Of a stretch of DNA of 7,063 bases, positions 1 through 5,432 are shown piece by piece. The DNA is from CAZBWE01 sp964440735 (GTDB taxonomy: Bacteria; Planctomycetota; Phycisphaerae; Sedimentisphaerales; Anaerobacaceae). Positions within the stretch are counted from its first letter, which is position 1. Each line of letters starts with the position of its first letter. The DNA is taken from NCBI GenBank assembly GCA_964440735.1, contig CAYTTK010000135.1, positions 1-7,063 of the forward strand, read 5' to 3'. The notes under the pieces are model-generated. The model had not been told where the DNA came from. It saw only the letters and a program-made list of their open reading frames with translations, and searched no databases. The position numbers and the translations under genes were made by a program.

Positions 1-1716
1 ATATTTACCCTGCAGCCAGATATCCCCCGGCAAAATACCTTCAAGCAGTCGTTCATCGAGGTAATAATGTTTTATGTAGCCATCTTCATCTATCGATCCG
101 ACGACACCTCGCATACCTTCAGTGATAGTGCCGTGTAGAATCAGGTCGTTCTGGATGCCGCTACCGGGTTTCTCTTTTCTGCCACCGTAGTAATACCGTT
201 TGATATTTTCAACTCCCCATCCACCACCACCAACCGTTAACGATGCCTCAACCACTGTTGGGTTAGGCAGATGTCTTTTATGGTAATTCGGGTCACCTTT
301 TTGTGCGGAGGGATTGTCGGCTCTGCCAATAGGGACATACTCAAAATCTTCGCCTTCGACCGGTGTAAATCCTACAGAACCCACATTATCATCTGTCATA
401 CCAGGGTCAACGATTTTTATCACACCCTTGGAAATCAAGCCTAGGACATTAGGATTATCCAACAATGGTTTGCCATTAGCATCGTGTGGGCCGTCAACAA
501 CTATGGAATCACCAATCCAGATATTACCTGTTGCTGCGACCGTAAACCTACCCTTTACTACATTGTCACCATCGTGGTTTGGAAGATCACCTCCAATAAT
601 TACATTGCCGTTAACGAATATCTGACCTCCAGGTTCTGATTCGACCGTGCCAAATGACTGAGTAACGTAACTTTCCTCAAGAGGGATGATGGGTCTTTCA
701 CTATCCTTAAGCATCAGATGGTAGGCGTATATATCGTATCTCTCAAATTCTTCTGCGTCAGTTCCCGGCTTAATCTTGAAATCCCACGTCTTGCTGTCAT
801 AGTTCTGTTGAAATCCCATAACTGTGCAATTATTGGTTATGCGCACCTTGCCGATGTCGTCTTCGACAAAAAATTCAAGTTGAACTGCTGGTTGAGGAGT
901 TAAACCCGCTGATGCGGATGCGTATGCTTGTGGCAGGAATATAAATTGCTCACTTGTGCTGTTTCTGAAGCGCTCAAGTTTGCTATTCATCACCTCTTCA
1001 TCTGTTATTTTACAATCCGGCTGCTTAAAATAAATCCCATCCTCAAAAAGGAACATCAAGTCGTCGTAGCTACGGGAGTCTTGATAACCGGGCTTTTCAG
1101 CACCGTCATCATCGTACTTTGATTCGCCCATTGTCACACTTTTCAGGAATCGCGGTTCGCCATTTATATAAATGTCTCTCAAATCCGGAGAGTCCATGAG
1201 ATCATTAATGCGCACCGGCATATCGACTATTTCACCATCTCCAAAGTAAATCGGCGAACTGCTTGTACGCCCGATGGCAATCCTGCACATTCCCATATCC
1301 CAGCCGCTTGACGCCTGGACCACATAGACCTCCACTGTCCGATTGAATATACCACTATGGCCGTTGGATATAATCCTGTAAATGGGACGAGAACCGATAA
1401 AGGAAAACAGCTTGATTTGATAGTCACAAGAGCTATCTGAAAAACTCAGAGAGCCGTTCGTTCCTGGTATTCCTTGCTGCAGCGCAATTAGCATATCTTT
1501 TTGCTGGCCCATCCAGTAAATCGCCTTCTCGTAACCGGCCTCGGCTGCAAGCATCGCTGCCATCTCGTTTTTCAGTCTGGTTGCTCTGAGTCTGAACCCA
1601 TAAGCGGTAGCCAGCATTCCAACTCCTAAAGCAGAAAGCATAACCATGGCTAAAACGGCCAGAACAAGCGTTGAGCCATCCCGATAACTATGCCTTCTTT
1701 TGATTTTGCTTCTCAT
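1..1716 (-). CDS. PilX-like prepilin with DUF4900-like C-terminal region, 3' end cut by window edge
   Basis: The frame is open from the ATG at 1714-1716 to base 1: 572 codons with no stop. An in-frame TAG lies two codons upstream of the ATG, so this is the most upstream start. The N-terminus is a short basic stretch, then a single hydrophobic helix (about residues 15-38, STLVLAVLAMVMLSALGVGM), then charged residues and an AAEAGYEKAI segment (about 58-67). This is the layout of PilX-type minor pilins of type IV pili and type II secretion. The large extracytoplasmic part has glycine-rich, beta-like repeats (IFVNGNVIIGG near 366, NVLGLISKG near 424). It ends with GVVGSID...HYYLDERLLEGILPG (about 535-560), resembling the closing segment of DUF4900-type proteins. 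Probably only a few residues are missing. No Shine-Dalgarno is well placed; a GGAG lies 20 nt upstream. The domain assignment is by eye. A structural or pilus-tip role is inferred. Confidence 0.8.
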   Translation of the reverse strand, partial: MRSKIKRRHSYRDGSTLVLAVLAMVMLSALGVGMLATAYGFRLRATRLKNEMAAMLAAEAGYEKAIYWMGQQKDMLIALQQGIPGTNGSLSFSDSSCDYQIKLFSFIGSRPIYRIISNGHSGIFNRTVEVYVVQASSGWDMGMCRIAIGRTSSSPIYFGDGEIVDMPVRINDLMDSPDLRDIYINGEPRFLKSVTMGESKYDDDGAEKPGYQDSRSYDDLMFLFEDGIYFKQPDCKITDEEVMNSKLERFRNSTSEQFIFLPQAYASASAGLTPQPAVQLEFFVEDDIGKVRITNNCTVMGFQQNYDSKTWDFKIKPGTDAEEFERYDIYAYHLMLKDSERPIIPLEESYVTQSFGTVESEPGGQIFVNGNVIIGGDLPNHDGDNVVKGRFTVAATGNIWIGDSIVVDGPHDANGKPLLDNPNVLGLISKGVIKIVDPGMTDDNVGSVGFTPVEGEDFEYVPIGRADNPSAQKGDPNYHKRHLPNPTVVEASLTVGGGGWGVENIKRYYYGGRKEKPGSGIQNDLILHGTITEGMRGVVGSIDEDGYIKHYYLDERLLEGILPGDIWLQGKY

Positions 1717-1906
1717 AATCTAATATACGAAAGAAACTCCGACAACAACTGCCGCTCCAAAGATAACATCGTTGATAAAAGAAGGCGTGATAACAGGGGT
1801 TTTCCCTTGGAGGCACTGGGTTTTTTAGTAAAAGCTTTTTTCTGGTCTGGTGCTGGCCTAACTATTCAGTACCAACAACTACGATATCTTATACCACCGA
1901 CCAGTT
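1717..1906. other. Gene-free stretch between the gap and the prepilin gene
   Basis: On the minus strand all three frames entering from the gap stop within about 40 nt, at TAA, TAG or TGA. Any upstream gene therefore ends right at the gap edge, and which frame is real is unknown. The rest has no convincing ORF, hairpin terminator or promoter. A 34-codon open stretch ending in TAG at 1720-1722 has a hydrophobic end but no start codon. Confidence 0.6.
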
Positions 1907-2006
1907 NNNNNNNNNNNNNNNNNNNNNNNNNNNNNNNNNNNNNNNNNNNNNNNNNNNNNNNNNNNNNNNNNNNNNNNNNNNNNNNNNNNNNNNNNNNNNN
2001 NNNNNN
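1907..2006. other. Assembly gap (100 N)
   Basis: Exactly 100 consecutive N, the conventional filler for a gap of unknown length. The true distance and reading frame across it are unknown. Reading frames that appear to cross it, such as a 280-codon frame on the minus strand ending at 1866, are joined artificially. Confidence 0.98.
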
Positions 2007-2708
2007 AATCACAAACGCCAGGTCGAGGCTCTCTCCCGCGTATTCATGGCCAGATGGATACGTCAACGGTAGCCAAGTAAGTGGACCCGGCTTGTCCCAT
2101 ACAGCGTCGTCGTTCCACCGAAGATCGGGGTCACGTGCTGTAGTCGTCTTCCATCCGAACCCAACGTCGTCGAGGACTTTGACGGCCAGCCAGTAGATTT
2201 CACCTTCCTCTTGTGGGAAAGGATTTTCGGTGACTTCAAAATCATACTGATAGGCCTGCTGATGATTGTCGTTCGACCATATTTCTGTTTCCAGGTCGTA
2301 CCAGTCCTCCGAGATGTTATCAGCCACCTGGGTAACTGTGTATTGCCCAGGAAAAAATTCCTGAAACCAGAGTGGTGGTCCTTCTGCGGGCTTGCTCCAA
2401 TCATCGGGATTCATAGGGTCGTCTGGAATATCAGCGTGAATGGCCAGTGCAAATGCCAGGCTATCCACTCCGACTTCTGGCAGAATATCGTCAAAAAACG
2501 AAGCCCAAATGCGGACGTCAGTAATCGGACCACTCTCAGTACACTTGAAATCGTCTGCCAGGATAAACCACGTATTGTCAATATCGATCCCGGTTGGGCT
2601 AAGGTCCGGCAACTGTGGCCAGTGCATCTTTTCGTTGAATACCTCAATCGCATGAGTCACACTTACAACAAATAGCAAACACATGCTTATGAAAGTTACT
2701 CTTCTCAT
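2007..2708 (-). CDS. Secreted DUF7901-like protein, C-terminus lost in gap
   Basis: 234 codons are visible before the gap. The start is well supported: GGAGGAG at 2715-2721 lies 6 nt upstream of the ATG. Residues 1-20 form a Sec signal peptide (MRR, hydrophobic core, cleavage likely after THA). The mature part is acidic and aromatic-rich. It carries ADDFKC (51-56), ITDVRIWASFFDD (62-74), GEIYWLAVKV (169-178), GFGWKT (183-188), WNDDAVW (198-204) and ESLDLAFVI (226-234). I associate this order with the DUF7901 family, common in Phycisphaerae secreted proteins that often end in a PEP-CTERM or similar sorting tail. That tail would fall in the gap, so it cannot be confirmed. The twelve codons after the gap do not look like a sorting signal and are probably unrelated. 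The molecular function is unknown; an extracytoplasmic or surface location is inferred. A near-consensus promoter and a folded leader lie upstream. Confidence 0.85.
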
Positions 2709-2824
2709 AACTCACTCCTCCATTTTTATTCATACATTCCTTTAATTTCACTACATAACTTCTCAAGCAGAAATAAGTTTGCTGCCTCCATGCAGCTATT
2801 CAAACTCATCTATCCTTGAAGATG
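2709..2824 (-). promoter_or_regulatory. Structured 5' leader of the DUF7901-like gene
   Basis: Read on the minus strand, the leader holds three short inverted repeats in succession. The first is CATCT/AGATG around an 8-nt loop (2807-2824), at the predicted 5' end. The second is GCTGC/GCAGC around ATGGAG (2781-2796), extendable by GTTT/AAAC (2777-2780 and 2802-2805) past a one-sided 5-nt bulge. The third is AACTT/AAGTT (2757-2779), which competes with that extension. The GGAGGAG Shine-Dalgarno follows at 2715-2721. It does not match a riboswitch class I recognise. The pairing is visible in the sequence; any regulatory role is inferred. Confidence 0.4.
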
Positions 2825-2829
2825 CAACG

Positions 2830-2857
2830 ATTATAACAAACATTGCAGGAAAGTCAA
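2830..2857 (-). promoter_or_regulatory. Sigma70-type promoter of the DUF7901-like gene
   Basis: On the minus strand, TTGACT (2852-2857) and TATAAT (2830-2835) are separated by 16 bp. The -10 is a perfect consensus and the -35 differs at one base. The predicted start is near 2823-2825, giving a leader of about 115 nt before the ATG at 2708. A/T-rich, purine-rich sequence upstream could act as an UP element. Confidence 0.75.
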
Positions 2858-2870
2858 TAAAAATTTGCCT

Positions 2871-2922
2871 ATATTACCTACTTTTTTTATCTTTACATTT
2901 TATCCATATTACCTATTTTATC
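2871..2922. repeat. Tandem short direct repeats upstream of the promoter
   Basis: ATATTACCTA occurs exactly at 2871-2880 and 2906-2915, 35 bp apart. ATTTTATC occurs at 2897-2904 and 2915-2922, 18 bp apart. The nearest copy lies 13 bp upstream of the -35 hexamer at 2852-2857. Placement fits binding sites for a transcription regulator, but the AT-rich composition makes chance repeats possible. Confidence 0.4.
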
Positions 2923-3049
2923 AATTTTTACAAAACCTTTACTCTTTTTGCTCACTTTTTCGCTTTTCTAATATTTTTGTCCAAGGATGCTTTCTTTGTT
3001 CGCTGGCAGCTTTTGTAGATAAATCTTTAACTCGTGCGGTGCAAATATT

Positions 3050-3095
3050 AATCAGCTATTAACTCTTTGCTCTTTAACGAGTTAATATTCTGATT
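3050..3095. repeat. Imperfect 15-bp inverted repeat (hairpin)
   Basis: AATCAG (3050-3055) pairs with CTGATT (3090-3095), and TATTAACTC (3057-3065) with GAGTTAATA (3079-3087). The only interruption is a C opposite TT. The loop is 13 nt. A further TTAACTCG at 3027-3034 could pair alternatively with CGAGTTAA at 3078-3085. The stem is AT-rich and lacks a clear T-run, so it is not a typical terminator. It could be an operator, an mRNA 3' structure or a remnant of a small mobile element. Confidence 0.55.
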
Positions 3096-3234
3096 TTCGT
3101 CAGCGATAAATCCGAATGTCTGTGATTCGCGTTTCAGTTTTGCTTAGAAGCTCTTGAACTTGACAGTCTCTGGCGTAGAGATTCCCATAATGCGCATACT
3201 GTCTCTGTTAAAATGTCAGGGGCAGCAGCTTGTA

Positions 3235-3981
3235 TTATGCAGCTAATCTGTGATATGATTTGAGCAATCCGCCAAGTCGTTCGATACAAACAATTTCAGC
3301 ATCTTCATTTGTTTTGTGAATCGGTTCAATTATTCTTCTCAGGGATTGTTGAATTCTCTCGTGGTGATAATACTCGCAATACTGATTTGCGGCATACTCA
3401 AGCTGTTTAACTGAAGCCAGCATCAGATGATCCAGACACTCCGATTTTACGGATTTTACAAAGCGTTCCGCGTAAGGATTCAAATCCGTGCTTCGCGGCG
3501 GCAGCTCATTTCTTCTTAAAATATTGGCCACACTTGTTTTAGATATCCTAATGCCGAGCTTTTTTAGCTCACCTTGAATTCGTTTATAGCCCCACATATT
3601 CTCTCTTGCCATCTTACAGACAATTTCCTCAATATTGGCCGAAATTCGTGGTCTGCCAGGATTTCTTTTGCGTCTGTCAGAATAATCCCATTTTTGCTTT
3701 TCAAGCCTTCTCTGCCAAGCTAATATGGTTTCAGGCTTAACAATGCTGACAACTTCTTTCATTAAATCCTTCCCTAGGGCTAAAGCTCCTTTAACCAACG
3801 TTCGGCGCTCTTCATCTGTAAAAACAACACGCTTTTTGATTTTGGATTTGAGAATCCTATTTTCTGCTTTGAGATATTCATTCTGAAGTGTCAACTCACG
3901 AGATAGCAATCGGGTAATTGTTGCGATGATAGGTATACTTAACCATTTGTTTTTGAATTTTTGCTCATCTGTTTTTTTCAT
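3235..3981 (-). pseudogene. IS transposase (rve/DDE type) with in-frame loss of the central catalytic core
   Basis: An open frame of 248 codons. Residues about 1-110 form a helical N-terminus with a coiled-coil-like segment (LTLQNEYLKAENRILKSKI) and a helix-turn-helix region (PETILAWQRRLEK, then GRPRIS). Residues 114-160 match the linker domain of rve-type transposases (MWGYKRIQGELKKLGIRISK). From residue 161 the sequence passes directly to LNPYAERFVKS...ECLDHL, the C-terminal end of the integrase core, then the usual YHHERIQQSL and GGLLKSYHRLA ending. Full-length relatives known to me are about 370 residues and carry two catalytic aspartates between these blocks. Here roughly 120 residues are absent, both aspartates are gone, and only the glutamate (E172 in AERF) remains. 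It is therefore probably unable to transpose. No clear Shine-Dalgarno precedes the ATG, and no terminal inverted repeats were found by eye. Family placement (IS3/IS481-like) is approximate. Confidence 0.8.
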
Positions 3982-4001
3982 GCAGGAAGATTATCATAAG
4001 G

Positions 4002-4017
4002 TCTTGAATTATCAAGA
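4002..4017. repeat. Small inverted repeat upstream of the transposase
   Basis: TCTTGA (4002-4007) and TCAAGA (4012-4017) flank a 4-nt ATTA spacer, 21 bp upstream of the transposase start. It may be a minor operator-like or chance palindrome. The minus strand here also offers a weak TTGATA/TAATCT promoter-like pair close to the ATG. Confidence 0.3.
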
Positions 4018-4074
4018 ATTAAATGGTAATGTGTTTATATAATTTAAGCTACGTATGTATTTTTATACCCCACG

Positions 4075-4086
4075 GGTCGCAGGTTC
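4075..4086 (+). repeat. Inverted 12-bp copy of the tRNA T-arm sequence
   Basis: GGTCGCAGGTTC on the plus strand is identical to the start of the T-arm of the minus-strand tRNA (its complement lies at 4176-4187). The match ends after 12 bases, so this is not a tRNA gene. It sits between the transposase and the tRNA terminator and may be a scar of tRNA-targeted integration or a decayed tRNA fragment. Confidence 0.4.
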
Positions 4087-4107
4087 ATAACGGGCTATTT
4101 TTTGAAA

Positions 4108-4150
4108 CAAAAAAAGAGATAACTCCTTGCTAAAAAAGAAGTTATCTCTT
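4108..4150 (-). terminator. Rho-independent terminator of the initiator tRNA
   Basis: On the minus strand, AAGAGATAACT (complement of 4140-4150) and AGTTATCTCTT (complement of 4114-4124) form a perfect 11-bp stem around a 15-nt loop. A T-run follows (TTTTTTT complement, 4109-4115, overlapping the stem end). It begins 8 nt after the tRNA 3' end, so it closes the tRNA unit. Confidence 0.85.
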
Positions 4151-4158
4151 GGTTAGCA

Positions 4159-4232
4159 TAGCGGGGGCAGGATTCGAACCTGCGACCTCCGGGTTATGGG
4201 CCCGACGAGCTACCAGACTGCTCTACCCCGCG
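4159..4232 (-). tRNA. Initiator tRNA-Met (anticodon CAT)
   Basis: The 74-nt molecule folds completely: acceptor CGCGGGG/CCCCGCT, D-stem GAGC/GCTC, anticodon stem TCGGG/CCCGG, loop CCCATAA, T-arm GCAGG-TTCGAAT-CCTGC, discriminator A. Initiator hallmarks are the unpaired 1-72 position (C1 against U72), the A11-U24 pair and the GGG/CCC base pairs at the bottom of the anticodon stem. CCA is not encoded; TGC follows. Position 33, just before the anticodon, is C and not the nearly universal U. The gene has its own promoter and terminator, so it is a monocistronic unit between the HIT gene and the transposase remnant. Confidence 0.95.
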
Positions 4233-4242
4233 ATCAATATCG

Positions 4243-4272
4243 CATTTCGAGTTTCGTCATTCGTATTGTCGT
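4243..4272. repeat. Degenerate 7-bp periodic TTCG repeat in the tRNA leader
   Basis: ATTTCGA, GTTTCGT, CATTCGT and ATTGTCGT follow each other head to tail at 4244-4272, each a variant of a 7-8 bp unit. It lies in the transcribed leader of the tRNA, between the promoter and the mature 5' end. It may be a short degenerate tandem repeat or chance. Confidence 0.3.
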
Positions 4273-4287
4273 TATCAAAGCACAAAT

Positions 4288-4316
4288 ATACTAACATAAA
4301 AAGCGTTTGTTATCAA
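4288..4316 (-). promoter_or_regulatory. Sigma70-type promoter of the initiator tRNA
   Basis: On the minus strand, TTGATA (4311-4316) and TAGTAT (4288-4293) are 17 bp apart, the optimal spacing. The predicted start is near 4281, giving a 5' leader of about 49 nt to be removed by RNase P. It lies wholly between the HIT gene stop and the tRNA. Confidence 0.75.
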
Positions 4317-4333
4317 GAGAACTAAAAGTGAAA

Positions 4334-4750
4334 TTATAATTTTCCACGAATTTCGGCGGCGATTTTCTCAATTTTTCCCTCTTGATATTTACAAGCGGGC
4401 CAGCGGTTAAATATTCCATCACCAGCATTGCGAGGGATTATATGAAAATGCACGTGTCCAACAAGCTGACCTGCGGCACTACCATTATTACACAAAACAT
4501 TGTAACCATCAGAATCCATTGCGGCCGATACGGCCTTTGCTATCCTGCCGAGCCGCGAACCTACTTGGCCTAAAAGTTCAGAGGGACACTCATGCAACTT
4601 TTCATAGTGCTGTTTAGGAATCACCAGGGTATGACCATCACTTAATGGGCCGATATCTAAAAAAGAAAGAATAACTTCGTCTTCGTAAATTTTTGTAACC
4701 GGAATCTGCCCAGCCACCATTTTACAAAAGACACACTTATCCCCACTCAT
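4334..4750 (-). CDS. HIT-family (histidine triad) nucleotide hydrolase/transferase
   Basis: A complete gene of 138 codons, usual for the HIT superfamily (about 110-150). The catalytic triad motif HVHFHIIP is at residues 99-106, with H101 and H103 forming HxHxH with H99. The N-terminal CxxC (C6, C9) with a later histidine (about H48) fits the zinc site of many HinT-type proteins. The segment LDIGPLSDGHTLVIPKQHY (31-49) is also typical. The family hydrolyses nucleotide phosphoramidates or dinucleoside polyphosphates in the cytoplasm; the exact substrate cannot be read from sequence. An AGGA lies about 10 nt before the ATG. The gene starts 26 nt after the rplQ stop on the same strand, with no terminator seen between, so co-transcription with the ribosomal operon is likely. 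Confidence 0.93.
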   Translation of the reverse strand: MSGDKCVFCKMVAGQIPVTKIYEDEVILSFLDIGPLSDGHTLVIPKQHYEKLHECPSELLGQVGSRLGRIAKAVSAAMDSDGYNVLCNNGSAAGQLVGHVHFHIIPRNAGDGIFNRWPACKYQEGKIEKIAAEIRGKL

Positions 4751-4776
4751 TTTACGTCCATCCTGTAAATAATGCC

Positions 4777-5346
4777 TTACTGCTGCTTGTCGGATTCATT
4801 CGCTTCGCTATCAGCTTCGGTGGTCTTTTCTTCTTTGGCAGGTTCTTGTTCCTGGGTTTCGACAGCCTCCTCGGCTTCTACAGTTTTCCTTGCCTTTTTA
4901 CGAGAAGCTTTTCTAGTAGTAGCTTTGGCTTTCTTCGAGCCCTCATCAGCACCTACAAGCTGCAACAAAACAAGTTGGCCATTATCACCGAGTCTTCTCA
5001 GAGACAAGCGGATAATTCTTGTGTAACCACCCGGTCTATCAAGGTACCTGGGGCCAAGCTCACTAAATAGTTTTCCGATTACTGTGCCTTTTTGGACCGC
5101 TTCACCTTCCTGGTAATCCACAATGTCACGATTGCCAAGCAGAGCAATAGCCCGTCGCCTGGCCGACAATGTACCTTTCTTGGCCAGAGTAATCAACTTT
5201 TCAGCAAACGGCTTTACCTCTTTGGCTTTCTCGATTGTCGTCGAAATCGTCTCGTGCTGAATAAGTGAAGCGACTAAATTTCGTCGCATAGCCAGACGAT
5301 GCTCACTTGTTCGACTTAATCGACGCCCTGCTACCCTGTGACGCAT
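4777..5346 (-). CDS. rplQ: 50S ribosomal protein L17
   Basis: Complete, 189 codons. The core (about 1-133) begins with MRHRVAGRRLSRTSEHR, continues with MRRNLVASLIQHETISTT and includes GGYTRIIRL (106-114), all standard L17 signatures. L17 sits near the exit of the peptide tunnel in the large subunit. Escherichia coli L17 is 127 residues. Here residues about 134-189 form a low-complexity tail that is lysine/arginine-rich first (KKAKATTRKASRKKARK) and glutamate-rich after (EAEEAVETQEQEPAKEEK), probably disordered. The start is supported by GAGGAG at 5356-5361. It follows rpoA by 86 nt and precedes the HIT gene, the usual rpoA-rplQ order. Confidence 0.97.
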   Translation of the reverse strand: MRHRVAGRRLSRTSEHRLAMRRNLVASLIQHETISTTIEKAKEVKPFAEKLITLAKKGTLSARRRAIALLGNRDIVDYQEGEAVQKGTVIGKLFSELGPRYLDRPGGYTRIIRLSLRRLGDNGQLVLLQLVGADEGSKKAKATTRKASRKKARKTVEAEEAVETQEQEPAKEEKTTEADSEANESDKQQ

Positions 5347-5432
5347 ATAGTTAAGCTCCTCAATTTATCAGCATTTAGCGTGTAGCGTATAATTTATAGA
5401 TACCTACCTGAGCAGGAATGACAATACTGCTA

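Larger units (their letters stand above)
2722..3234. other. AT-rich intergenic region of 513 nt
   Basis: No credible gene. The plus strand is strongly pyrimidine-rich (T-runs at about 2880-2960), and the short hydrophobic frames there are low-complexity readings without a Shine-Dalgarno. The region does hold the promoter, leader and upstream repeats of the DUF7901-like gene and an imperfect hairpin (listed separately). It also holds about 140 nt just downstream of the transposase (3096-3234) where I see no recognisable element. Confidence 0.7.

Noticed and set aside
314..1122. Several plus-strand frames opposite the prepilin gene
   Set aside because: They are antisense shadows of a continuous 572-codon minus-strand gene with recognisable family features.
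1720..1824. 34-codon minus-strand open stretch with a hydrophobic end just before the prepilin gene
   Set aside because: No start codon is present and an in-frame TAA lies upstream; too short and unsupported.
2779..3062. Two overlapping plus-strand frames giving hydrophobic, phenylalanine-rich peptides
   Set aside because: They arise from T-rich low-complexity DNA, have no Shine-Dalgarno, and overlie the promoter and upstream repeats of the minus-strand gene.
3180..3234. Possible terminal inverted repeat of the insertion sequence downstream of the transposase
   Set aside because: No matching inverted sequence was found upstream of the transposase between 3982 and 4110, so element ends could not be defined.
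5397..5424. Weak promoter-like pair (TTGTCA, 16 bp, TATCTA) between rpoA and rplQ
   Set aside because: The match is poor and the genes are normally co-transcribed; such matches are expected by chance in AT-rich spacers.
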